Positions 36,884 through 45,337 of a stretch of DNA of 64,000 bases are shown here, in pieces. Made by a program: the position numbers and the translations under genes. This stretch comes from Kordiimonadales bacterium IMCC3096 (GTDB lineage Bacteria; Pseudomonadota; Alphaproteobacteria; Minwuiales; Minwuiaceae), in NCBI GenBank assembly GCA_016865035.1, contig CP018227.1, positions 186,001 through 250,000 of the forward strand, given 5' to 3'. Positions within the stretch are counted from its first letter, which is position 1. Every line of letters starts with the position of its first letter. The notes below the pieces were generated by a model. The model saw nothing but the letters and a program-made list of their open reading frames with translations, was not told the origin of the DNA and did no database searches.

Positions 36884-37810
36884 TTGTCCGATCTGATCCT
36901 GCACCACTATGACGGCTCACCGTTCGCGGAGAAGGTGCGGCTGATGCTGGGGCTGAAGGGACTGGAATGGCGCTCCGTCGATATTCCGAACATCATGCCG
37001 AAGCCGGACCTGATGCCGCTCACCGGGGGCTACAGGAAGACACCCGTGCTGCAGATCGGTGCAGACATCTATTGTGATACCAAGCTGATCGCGGACGAAC
37101 TGGAACGGCGGTACCCGGACCCGACACTGATGACGGGCGGCCTGGGGCTGGCGCAGGCGATCTCCGGCTTTGCGGAGACCGGGATGTTCTGGACCATCGC
37201 CGGCTTCGTCATGGGCACCATTGCCGACAGGATGCCACCCGCCTTTCACGAGGACCGGGCACGGATGCGCGGCGCGACGAGTGTCAATATCGACAAGCTG
37301 AAGGCCGCGGTACCGGGCCATCTGGAGCAGTTGAAACCGCAACTCGCCTGGGCGGCTGACCTGATCGACGGCAAGGCTGCCTTTCTGGCGGGCGGCACGC
37401 CGGGCCTGGCCGATCTGACGCTCTACCACCCGCTCTGGTTCATGGCGAATGCCGGGCGCAAGGTGGGTGCCGTCCTGAACGACTATCCGGCACTGACCGG
37501 TTACATGGAACGGGTCGCGGCCATCGGACACGGCACGAAACAGGACATGACCGGGCCGGACGCCCTGTCCGTTGCCGCCGCAGCGACCCCCGATGCAACA
37601 ACCGGCGTGGCGGAGAATGCGGAGGGCTGGCAGGCGGGCGATCAGGTGTCCGTCACACCGCTGGACTACGCCCGCGATCCGGTTGTCGGCACGCTCGACG
37701 CCTACAACGGCCAGCGCATCGCGGTCCGTCGCACGGACGAGAAGGTCGGCGAGATTGTCGTGCATTTCCCGCGCGTGGGCTTTGCCATTCGCGCCACGAA
37801 GCAGAACTGA
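36884..37810 (+). CDS. Glutathione S-transferase family protein with C-terminal extension
   Basis: A 308-residue GST-like protein. The N-terminal thioredoxin fold is visible (LILHHYDGSPFAEKVRLMLGLKGLEW, then GGYRKTPVLQIG). A helical GST C-domain follows. A further 80 residues beyond about 225 (starting near GWQAGDQVSVTPLDY) form an uncommon beta-like extension. The start codon is TTG at 36884, supported by GGGGAGG 7 bases upstream. It is divergent from the SDR-P450 operon and lies 27 bases before the aldehyde dehydrogenase. Confidence 0.82.
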   Translation: MSDLILHHYDGSPFAEKVRLMLGLKGLEWRSVDIPNIMPKPDLMPLTGGYRKTPVLQIGADIYCDTKLIADELERRYPDPTLMTGGLGLAQAISGFAETGMFWTIAGFVMGTIADRMPPAFHEDRARMRGATSVNIDKLKAAVPGHLEQLKPQLAWAADLIDGKAAFLAGGTPGLADLTLYHPLWFMANAGRKVGAVLNDYPALTGYMERVAAIGHGTKQDMTGPDALSVAAAATPDATTGVAENAEGWQAGDQVSVTPLDYARDPVVGTLDAYNGQRIAVRRTDEKVGEIVVHFPRVGFAIRATKQN

Positions 37811-37837
37811 AACACCAGAACCACGGAGACCAGAGGG

Positions 37838-39265
37838 ATGTTCATTTCAGGGGCATGGACGGACGCTGCATCGTCCGGAACGTTCGACGTCATCAACCCG
37901 GCAACGGGGGAAGTGATCACCCAGGTACCCGACGGCGGACGTGACGACGCAAGACGGGCCATCGACGCGGCGCATGACGCCTTTCGTGGCTGGGCCGGGA
38001 CCACGGCCTATGAACGCTCCGCCATCCTGCGCCGCGCCTACGACCTGATGCTGGAACGCAAGGAACATCTGGCCCGCACGATGACGGAGGAGCAGGGCAA
38101 GCCGATCCGCGCTGCCCGGACGGAGGTTCAGTACGGCGCCGACTTCCTGCTCTGGTTCTCGGAGGAGGCGAAGCGGAACTATGGCGAGACCATCCCCTCC
38201 CCCCGCTCCGACCAGCGTTTCATCGTGCTGCATCAGCCGGTTGGCGTCGTCGCCGCAGTTACGCCCTGGAACTATCCCGTCTCCATGATCACCCGGAAGG
38301 TCGGGCCGGCACTCGCCGCCGGCTGCACCGTAGTGCTGAAACCGGCAGAGGCGACACCGCTCTGCGCCATCGAGATCTTCAAGATCCTGGCCGAGGCCGG
38401 TGTGCCGGATGGCGTCATCAATCTGGTGACGGCGCTTGACCCGAAACCGATCGGCGACGAGTTCACCACCAACCCGAAGGTCCGCAAGCTCACCTTCACC
38501 GGCTCCACGGCTGTCGGGCGGATGCTTGCCGGGCAGGCCGCCGCCAACATGAAACGTGTTTCATGCGAGTTGGGTGGCCATGCACCGTTCATGGTCTTCA
38601 AGGATGCGGACCCGGTGCACGCCGCCAAGGGCGCGCAACTGGTGAAGTTCCTGAACACCGGCCAGGCCTGCATCAGCCCCAATCGTCTCTATGTCCACTC
38701 CTCCCTCGCCGATGCCTTCACCGGCACGCTGGCCGACCGGGTCGGAAAGATGAAGGCAGGGTCGGGCTTCGACGATGGTGTCGGCATCGGACCGCTGGTG
38801 AACGCGAAGGCGGTGGACAAGGTCGCCCGTCAGGTCGATGACGCCCGCGACAAGGGTGCCGAGGTCGTGCTTGGCGGCAACCGCCTGACCGAAGGCGCGC
38901 TGGGACAGGGCTTCTTCTATGCCCCGACGATCCTGACCGGCGTCAATCCGGCCATGGACATCTATCGGGAGGAAACCTTCGGCCCCGTCGCCCCGATCAT
39001 CCCCTTCGATGATGAGGAAGAGGCACTGAGCCTCGCCAACGACACCCACTACGGCCTCGCCGCCTATGTCTACACCCGCGACATCGGCCGCGCGTTCCGC
39101 ATGTTCGAAGGGCTGGATTTCGGCATCATCGGCGTCAATGACATCAACCCCAGCGCCGCCGCCGCCCCCTTCGGCGGCATGAAGGACTCCGGTCTGGGCC
39201 GCGAAGGGGCGCGGGAAGGCATCGCCGAGTATCTGGAGACCAAGCTGGGCGGCTTCTCGATCTGA
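37838..39265 (+). CDS. NAD(P)-dependent aldehyde dehydrogenase (succinate-semialdehyde-type)
   Basis: A 475-residue ALDH. VTPWNYPVSM (catalytic Asn), CELGGHAPF (general base Glu) and NTGQACISPNRL (nucleophile Cys) are intact. The length and N-terminal GAWTDAASSGTFDVINPATGE resemble the GabD/succinate-semialdehyde group, though the exact substrate is not certain. It oxidises an aldehyde to an acid, which fits a step after an alcohol dehydrogenase. It follows the GST gene and converges on the ABC operon. Confidence 0.95.
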   Translation: MFISGAWTDAASSGTFDVINPATGEVITQVPDGGRDDARRAIDAAHDAFRGWAGTTAYERSAILRRAYDLMLERKEHLARTMTEEQGKPIRAARTEVQYGADFLLWFSEEAKRNYGETIPSPRSDQRFIVLHQPVGVVAAVTPWNYPVSMITRKVGPALAAGCTVVLKPAEATPLCAIEIFKILAEAGVPDGVINLVTALDPKPIGDEFTTNPKVRKLTFTGSTAVGRMLAGQAAANMKRVSCELGGHAPFMVFKDADPVHAAKGAQLVKFLNTGQACISPNRLYVHSSLADAFTGTLADRVGKMKAGSGFDDGVGIGPLVNAKAVDKVARQVDDARDKGAEVVLGGNRLTEGALGQGFFYAPTILTGVNPAMDIYREETFGPVAPIIPFDDEEEALSLANDTHYGLAAYVYTRDIGRAFRMFEGLDFGIIGVNDINPSAAAAPFGGMKDSGLGREGAREGIAEYLETKLGGFSI

Positions 39266-39317
39266 TCCGACGTGCAGGCTGCACGCCTGCCGGGGTCAGG
39301 CGGATCCTGAAATGAAA

Positions 39318-39351
39318 GGGGCAGGTCGGGAATGATCATCCCGCCTGCCCC
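39318..39351 (-). terminator. Terminator hairpin between ALDH and ABC operon
   Basis: GGGGCAGG(T)CGGGA (39318-39331, one bulged T) pairs with TCCCGCCTGCCCC (39339-39351) around a 7-base loop. On the minus strand the stem is followed by a T-rich TTTCATTT, favouring termination of the ABC operon; it may also stop plus-strand reading. Confidence 0.7.
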
Positions 39352-39404
39352 TGCCAGTTCTCGCTTCACCGGGTCGGGTGAAGCCTGTCGTTCGGAATCA
39401 CCGC

Positions 39405-41054
39405 TCAGGTATTCGCCGCCTCGCCGATATTGTCGACGCCACGTTCCTCCACGACCGTCGTCAGCCAGTCGGGATCCATCTCCGGCACCGACGACAGCAG
39501 CAGGTCGGTATAGGGATGATGCGGCGGGGTGAACATCTCGTTCTTCGGCCCCTGCTCCACCACCTTGCCCTGCTTCATCACTACCACCTCGTCCGCGATG
39601 GAGCGCACCGTGGCAAGGTCATGGGTGATGAACATGTAGGCGAGGTTGAGTTCCTTCTGCAGCCGGTCCAGCAGCTTCAGGATCCCCTCCGCCACAAGCT
39701 GGTCGAGGGCGCTCGTCACCTCGTCGCAGATGATGAAGGTCGGGTCCGCCGCCAGCGCCCGGGCGATGCCGATACGCTGCTTCTGCCCGCCCGAAAGCTC
39801 CGGCGGATAGCGGTTGTAGTACTTCGACGGCTCCAGCTCGATCAGGTCCAGCAGTTCGTCGACACGGCTCTTCAGGGCACCGCCCTTCAGCCCGCCGTAG
39901 AAGGCAGCGGGCCGCCCGATGATCTCGCTGATCAGCACTTTCGGGTTCAGTGCCGTATCGGCCATCTGGTAGATCATCTGCGCCTGACGCAGCTGGTCCT
40001 TGGTCCGCTTCCGGTAGTCGGCGGGCAGCTCCTCGCCATTGAACAGGATACGTCCCTTGGTCGGCGGCAGCAGGCCCGTGATGCAGCGCGCCGTGGTCGA
40101 CTTGCCCGAGCCGGACTCGCCCACAACCGCGACAGTCATGCCTGCGTAGATGTCGAAGGAAACATCCTCCAGCACCTTCACCGGGCCATATGCGGCGTCG
40201 ATGTTTTCCACCGACACGACCGGAACGGCATCCCCTGTCGGGCGCGCTTTCTGGTCCCGCTGGAAGCTGCGCACCGCCCAGAGGGACTTGGTATATTCCT
40301 CCTGCGGGTTCTCCAGCATGGAGCGGGTGTCGGATTCCTCGACCTCATTGCCCTTCAGCAGCACCTTGATGGTGTCTGCCATCTGGGCCACGACCGCGAG
40401 GTCATGGGTGATGTAGATCGCGGCGGTATTGTACTGCTCCACGATATCGCGGATCGCCAGCAGCACCTCGATCTGCGTGGTCACGTCCAGCGCCGTCGTC
40501 GGCTCATCGAAGATGATCAGGTCAGGACGGCAGGCCATGGCCATGGCGGTCATTGCCCGCTGCAACTGCCCGCCGGAGACCTGGTGCGGATAGCGGAAAC
40601 CGATCTCGCGCGGGTTCGGCAGACGGAGCTTCTCGTAAAGCTCCATCGCGTCTTCCTGGCTGTCCTGCCGTTTCCTGATGTTGTAGTGGACCGGCGTTTC
40701 GGTGTGCTGGTCGATCAGCCGATGCGCCGGATTGAACGATGCCGCCGCTGACTGGGCCACATAGGCGATGCGGGACCCTCGCAAGGCCCGCCGGTCGGAT
40801 TCCGGCGTCGTGGTCAGTTCCAGGCCATCGAATTCGACCGAGCCGCTGGCGATCCGGCAGCCGTCACGGGCGTAGCCCATGGCGGCCAGCCCGATGGTCG
40901 ACTTGCCGGCCCCGGACTCCCCGATCAGACCCATGACCTCACCCCGGTGCAGGGTCAGATCGATGCCATGGACAATCTCGATCCACTTCTCGTCGGAATA
41001 TCCCTCGATCTTGAGATCGCGGATTTCCAGCAGGACGTCGCGTTTGCTTTCCAT
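39405..41054 (-). CDS. Dipeptide/oligopeptide-type ABC transporter, fused ATPases (two domains)
   Basis: A 549-residue protein with two ABC domains equivalent to DppD and DppF. Domain 1 has [19 protein letters not shown] and [11 protein letters not shown]; domain 2 has [22 protein letters not shown] and [10 protein letters not shown]. Peptide-group transporters often use two separate ATPases, so the fusion is a variant layout. AAGGAG lies 8 bases before the ATG at 41054; GTG at 41063 overlapping the permease stop is an alternative. It provides energy for the importer. Confidence 0.92.
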   Translation of the reverse strand: MESKRDVLLEIRDLKIEGYSDEKWIEIVHGIDLTLHRGEVMGLIGESGAGKSTIGLAAMGYARDGCRIASGSVEFDGLELTTTPESDRRALRGSRIAYVAQSAAASFNPAHRLIDQHTETPVHYNIRKRQDSQEDAMELYEKLRLPNPREIGFRYPHQVSGGQLQRAMTAMAMACRPDLIIFDEPTTALDVTTQIEVLLAIRDIVEQYNTAAIYITHDLAVVAQMADTIKVLLKGNEVEESDTRSMLENPQEEYTKSLWAVRSFQRDQKARPTGDAVPVVSVENIDAAYGPVKVLEDVSFDIYAGMTVAVVGESGSGKSTTARCITGLLPPTKGRILFNGEELPADYRKRTKDQLRQAQMIYQMADTALNPKVLISEIIGRPAAFYGGLKGGALKSRVDELLDLIELEPSKYYNRYPPELSGGQKQRIGIARALAADPTFIICDEVTSALDQLVAEGILKLLDRLQKELNLAYMFITHDLATVRSIADEVVVMKQGKVVEQGPKNEMFTPPHHPYTDLLLSSVPEMDPDWLTTVVEERGVDNIGEAANT

Positions 41055-41059
41055 GCTCA

Positions 41060-42121
41060 TCACTCCTTCAGGCCGGACGACCGGTACAGCATCCAGTCGA
41101 CGACAAAGTTCACGGAGACCGTCAGCAGCGCGATGGCTGCCGCCGGGATCAGCGGCGTGATCTCACCGAAGGAGATCAGGGTGGCGTTCTCCCGCACCAT
41201 GGAGCCCCAGTCCGCCGTCGGCGGCTGGATACCCAGGCCCAGGAACGACAGGCCGGCGATCAGCAGGAACACGAAGCAGAACTCCAGCCCGAACTCCGCC
41301 ACCAGCGGCGCCATGGAGTTCGGCAGGATCTCCCGACGGATCAGGTAGAAGATGCCCTCACCGCGCAGGCGCGCCGCCTCGATGTAATCCATCACCACGA
41401 TGTTGCCGGCGACCGCACGGGTCAGTCGGAAGACACGTGGCGAATAGATCACCGCCACGATGCAGATCATGACGAACATGTTGGTGCCGAAGATCGACAG
41501 GATCAGCAGGGCGAAGATCAGCGACGGGATCGACATGATCACATCGGCGAACCGGCCCATGAACTGGTCGAACCAGCCCCCGACCGTCGCGGCCATCAGA
41601 CCGGCGAAGGCGCCCATGACGAAGGCCGCTACGGTCGCGACCAGCGCCAGACCGACCGTGTTCCGCGCGCCATAGATCAGACGGCTGAACAGGTCGCGGC
41701 CAAGCTGGTCGCCCCCGAGCAGCAGTGTCTCATCCGCTGGCGCAAAGGCCTCCGTGATGATCTCCGCCTCCCCGAAGGGGGCGATGATCGGTGCGAAGAT
41801 GCCTGCGATGGCGTAGACGCCGATGACGAACAGGCCGAAGGTCGCCGTCAGGGGGGCGGTGCGGAACGCCTTCGCGACCTCCCGCGGCAGCACGATGACC
41901 AGGAACTCCCGGAAGGCGTAGGCCGTGCCCGCGCAGAACGCGATGGCCCCCGCCGCCAGTGTGATGCTCCAGAGCCAGGACTCGCCGCCCAGAATGCCCA
42001 CCACGAAGGAGACGAGCATCAGGGAGAAGAGCAGCAGGAACGCACCACGCTTGTTGGTGTAGGCCGCGAGACAGGAAGCCCCGATCAGCAGCGCAAAGTA
42101 GCCGATGACAAAGTAATTCAT
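41060..42121 (-). CDS. ABC transporter permease (DppC-like)
   Basis: A 353-residue permease. The first 100 residues add two to three hydrophobic segments before the standard domain, making it longer than usual DppC proteins (about 290-300). The permease motif DYIEAARLRGEGIFYLIRREILPN (EAA region) is present, and GGDQLGRDLFSRLIYGAR is typical of the group. It partners with the DppB-like permease 10 bases upstream. Confidence 0.92.
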   Translation of the reverse strand: MNYFVIGYFALLIGASCLAAYTNKRGAFLLLFSLMLVSFVVGILGGESWLWSITLAAGAIAFCAGTAYAFREFLVIVLPREVAKAFRTAPLTATFGLFVIGVYAIAGIFAPIIAPFGEAEIITEAFAPADETLLLGGDQLGRDLFSRLIYGARNTVGLALVATVAAFVMGAFAGLMAATVGGWFDQFMGRFADVIMSIPSLIFALLILSIFGTNMFVMICIVAVIYSPRVFRLTRAVAGNIVVMDYIEAARLRGEGIFYLIRREILPNSMAPLVAEFGLEFCFVFLLIAGLSFLGLGIQPPTADWGSMVRENATLISFGEITPLIPAAAIALLTVSVNFVVDWMLYRSSGLKE

Positions 42122-42131
42122 TTCCCGGCCC

Positions 42132-43088
42132 TCACTTCTTGTACCGAAGCCGCGGATTGGTGAGGATCGCCCCCACGTCAGCCGCCAGATTCAGCAGGAT
42201 GAAAGTTGCCGCGAAGATCAGGCAGCAGGCCTGAACGACAGGGAAATCGCGCTTGGTCACCGCATCGACCAGCAACTGGCCGATCCCCGGATAGACGAAG
42301 ACAACCTCCACCAGCACGACACCGGTGATCAGATAGGCCAGGTTCAGCGCAACGACGTTGATGATCGGCGCCCAGGCGTTGGGCAGCGCGTGCTTCACGA
42401 TCACCTTCCAGGCCGGCATGCCCTTGACCCGCGCCATCTCGATGTAGGGTGAGGCAAGCAGGCTGATGATCGCGGCTCGCGTCATCCGCATCATGTGCGC
42501 AACGACCACGAGGACCATCGTCAGTGCCGGCAGGAACGTCCTGTCCAGCAACTCGAGGAACGTCATGTCGGTACTGAGCTTGGCAATCGCGGGGAATGCA
42601 CCCGTCTTCACCGAGAGGTAGAGGATCAGGATGTAGCCGAGGAAGAACTCCGGCGACGATATCGACGTCAGGGTCAGCACGTTGGCGACCCGGTCGAACA
42701 GTGTGTTGCGCAGCAGCGCGACCACGATACCCAGCATGATCGCGACGGGAACAGCGATCACGGCAGCATATCCGGCGAGGAACAGCGTGTTCAGGAACCG
42801 GGGGGCAATCGCCTCCGACACCGATGTCTGCGACACCAGTGAAACACCGAAGTCACCGACCACTGCACCGGCCAGCCAGTCGAAATAGCGTACGGGCGCC
42901 GGGTCGTTCAGGCCCAGCTGTTCCCGCAAGGCGGCAACGTTCTCTTCCGTCGCACCCTGTCCAAGCACGGCCTGGGCAATATCGCCCGGCAGCATCTCAA
43001 CGGCCCCGAAAATGATGACTGAGATCACGAAAAGCGTGAGCAGTCCCAATCCGAGGCGCTTTAGTACGATGTTCACGACATCGCCCAT
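42132..43088 (-). CDS. ABC transporter permease (DppB-like)
   Basis: A 318-residue permease with six hydrophobic helices. It starts with MGDVVNIVLKRLGLGLLTLF; the EAA-type loop is IEMARVKGMPAWKVIVKHALPNAW, and LVEVVFVYPGIGQLLVDAV is group-typical. The ATG at 43088 follows an AGAGGGGG sequence; the 77-residue upstream extension is not credible. It is the first permease, after the hairpin downstream of the binding-protein gene. Confidence 0.94.
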   Translation of the reverse strand: MGDVVNIVLKRLGLGLLTLFVISVIIFGAVEMLPGDIAQAVLGQGATEENVAALREQLGLNDPAPVRYFDWLAGAVVGDFGVSLVSQTSVSEAIAPRFLNTLFLAGYAAVIAVPVAIMLGIVVALLRNTLFDRVANVLTLTSISSPEFFLGYILILYLSVKTGAFPAIAKLSTDMTFLELLDRTFLPALTMVLVVVAHMMRMTRAAIISLLASPYIEMARVKGMPAWKVIVKHALPNAWAPIINVVALNLAYLITGVVLVEVVFVYPGIGQLLVDAVTKRDFPVVQACCLIFAATFILLNLAADVGAILTNPRLRYKK

Positions 43089-43403
43089 AACACGTCCCCC
43101 TCTGGATACGTCTGAAGTCTTCCCTGCGTTGCCGGACGGTCCGGCAGCCCCGAATTTCCTTTTGATCCGCCTCTTTTCCCGAAGCGGTTGACGAAACCTG
43201 ATTGTGTAACAGGGGTGTAACCCTTGTCCATCCCGATGCGGCGCTTTCAGACGATCACTATTCTGAATACGACACGGGGAACCACCGGCCCCGGCGGCAA
43301 GAGGTGATGGATTACCCAAAAGGAACAGGCCCCCGGAATCGCTTCCGGGGGCCTGCCAAACCGTTCAACGCCCGAAGGATCTCCGGGCTGCATCGGGTCA
43401 GGA
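43089..43403 (-). other. Intergenic region between binding protein and permease genes
   Basis: These 315 bases lie within the ABC operon. The part near 43326-43355 holds a perfect 13-base-pair hairpin. No convincing ORF with a ribosome site was seen in the rest, though it contains a GA-rich stretch close to the permease start. Confidence 0.6.
43326..43355 (-). terminator. Stem-loop attenuator after the ABC binding-protein gene
   Basis: A perfect 13-base-pair stem (43326-43338 with 43343-43355) closes a TCGC tetraloop. It lies 48 bases after the binding-protein stop; on the minus strand TTCCTTTT follows. Such elements commonly let the binding protein be made in excess over the permeases. Confidence 0.75.
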
Positions 43404-45014
43404 TCAGCCGTCGAACCACCAGCGGCTGACACCACGTGCACCGTCGACCTGCCAGCTTGCGGCCAGATCCGGGCCATGCATGACGTTCTTGCGGCGTGCA
43501 TAGACGAAGTTGGTGAACATCGGAATGATGGTCCCGCCGTCGTCGCGCGCCAGAACCTGCATCTCGCGATACATTTCCGCCCGCTTGGCCTGATCCAGTT
43601 CGGCCTTTGCCTGCAGCAGCAGTTCGTTGAACCGCGCGTTCTGCCAGCGGCTCTCGTTCCAGGCCGCATCATCCTTGTAGGCAAGGCTGAGCATGACGTC
43701 CGGCGTCGGACGCGCGCCCCACTGCACCATGCAGAACGGCTTCTTCAGCCAGACGTCGGAGTAGTAGCCGTCGTTCGGCTCACGCACGACATTGATGTTG
43801 ATGCCGGCCTTCTTCGCCTGCTCAGCATAGAGCACGCACATGTCGACCGCACCGGAGTACACGCTGTCGGCGGTGGACAGGTTGATCGACAGGTTCTCGT
43901 GCCCGGCCTTCTTCAGCAGGGACTTGGCCTGATCCGGATCATACTTGCGCTGCGGCAGGTCGGCCCAGTACGGCATGTTCGGCGAAACGTGCACGTCGTT
44001 GCCTGGGATGGCGGTGCCGAAGGCGATCTTCTGGATGATCTCCTCCCGATCCATCGCCAGCTTCAGCGCCAGACGCACGTTCACATCATCGAACGGCGCG
44101 GTATCACAGAACATCGGCATGGTAATCGCGGCGCCGCTCGGCACGTTGTCCACTTCGATGTTCGGGTTCCGCTTCAGCAGGCTCAGGGTCTTCAGATCCA
44201 CCGCGGTGACCGCATCGACGTCGCCGGTCACCAGCGCGGTCTGACGCGCGTTCGGATCGTTCAGCACCAGGATCTCCGCGCTGTCGAAGTACGCGCCCTC
44301 ACCATGCCAGCCGTCGTGGCGGGTCAGTTCGTAGCTGACGCCGAACTCGGCATTGTTCAGCTTGTAGGGGCCGGAGCCGTCGCCGGTCTGCCAGTTCAGG
44401 GTGCCGTCGGCATTGGCCGGGCAGATTGCCAGATGATAGTCGGTCATCAGCCAGGGCAGGTCGGCATTGCCGGACGCGAGCTTGAAGGTCACGCCGTTGG
44501 AGCCGGACTTCACGATATCGTCCACATCCTTCAGCAGCGCCTTGGCTGCGGAAGTGCTCTTGTCACCACGATGGTGGTTCATGGAGGCGATGACATCGTC
44601 CTGCGTCACCGGCTTGCCGCTGTGGAACGTGGCACCCGAGACGATCTCGAAGGTCCATTCCTTGGCATCCGGGGTTGCCGACCATGAAGTGGCCAGATCG
44701 CCGCCAAGGGTATTGTCCGGATTGATCTGCGTCAGGTAGCTGCGGAACGTGTGCGCCAACTGGATCATGGAGAAGGTGACGTAGGTGCCGGGGTCATGCG
44801 TGTCACCCGTATTGCCGTCATGCGCGCCGAGGCGGAAGTTGCCACCCTTCTTCGGTGCGGCCATCGCGACCTTGGATGACCAGGCGCCGGTCGCGACCGC
44901 ACCGGCAACGCCGGCGGCGCTGGCATAGCGCATGAAATCACGGCGTGAAAGACGGCCCAGACGCGCCTCCTTCACCATCCGTTCGAGAAGTTCCGGATCA
45001 AGATTCCCTGACAT
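43404..45014 (-). CDS. ABC transporter substrate-binding protein (family 5, peptide-type)
   Basis: A 536-residue periplasmic binding protein with a Tat-type signal (SRRDFMRYASAAGVAGAVATGA, cleavage after VAMAA). The SBP_bac_5 pattern is clear: HTFRSYLTQINPDNTLGGDLATSW, WTFEIVSGATFHSGKPVTQDDVIASM and NVRLALKLAMDREEI. It delivers peptides, nickel chelates or opines; the substrate cannot be told. AGGAGG is 6 bases before the ATG at 45014. The 633-base extension of the open frame is antisense and not coding. Confidence 0.93.
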   Translation of the reverse strand: MSGNLDPELLERMVKEARLGRLSRRDFMRYASAAGVAGAVATGAWSSKVAMAAPKKGGNFRLGAHDGNTGDTHDPGTYVTFSMIQLAHTFRSYLTQINPDNTLGGDLATSWSATPDAKEWTFEIVSGATFHSGKPVTQDDVIASMNHHRGDKSTSAAKALLKDVDDIVKSGSNGVTFKLASGNADLPWLMTDYHLAICPANADGTLNWQTGDGSGPYKLNNAEFGVSYELTRHDGWHGEGAYFDSAEILVLNDPNARQTALVTGDVDAVTAVDLKTLSLLKRNPNIEVDNVPSGAAITMPMFCDTAPFDDVNVRLALKLAMDREEIIQKIAFGTAIPGNDVHVSPNMPYWADLPQRKYDPDQAKSLLKKAGHENLSINLSTADSVYSGAVDMCVLYAEQAKKAGININVVREPNDGYYSDVWLKKPFCMVQWGARPTPDVMLSLAYKDDAAWNESRWQNARFNELLLQAKAELDQAKRAEMYREMQVLARDDGGTIIPMFTNFVYARRKNVMHGPDLAASWQVDGARGVSRWWFDG

Positions 45015-45337
45015 ATATAGCCTCCTGTTGGCCCGTTTGATGGGCACATTCGTGGTTACGTTCTGAGTTGACCGTAACATCCCATGACAAGCATGTCTGC
45101 CCGCCCCATGAACGCTCTGTTCAAACTGCGACCTATCCTTGGACATATCCGGCATCACTTCAACCCGTCGAAAAGACGCGGTTTCCCCAACGAAAGACAA
45201 ATCGACTGCTTGTCTCAGGGAAGGCAGCGACATGTCGCAATTGGACGTGTTTCTTGTTTCGCCACGCCCATAGTAACGTCCCAGCAACCGGCGGCGACGC
45301 ATCACGACGAGCCCGCCGATCACCACGGAGAACGCGC
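45015..45337. other. Divergent intergenic region between ABC binding protein and fdsGB
   Basis: This 323-base stretch separates the leftward transport operon from the rightward formate operon and must hold both promoters. A 12-base perfect palindrome GCGACATGTCGC lies at 45227-45238. No credible ORF with a start signal was seen; long open frames running through it are extensions of the flanking genes. Confidence 0.55.
45227..45238. promoter_or_regulatory. Candidate operator palindrome upstream of fdsGB
   Basis: GCGACATGTCGC is perfectly self-complementary, 100 bases before the fdsGB start and in the divergent region. A regulator site is possible. No matching regulator gene lies nearby. Confidence 0.3.
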
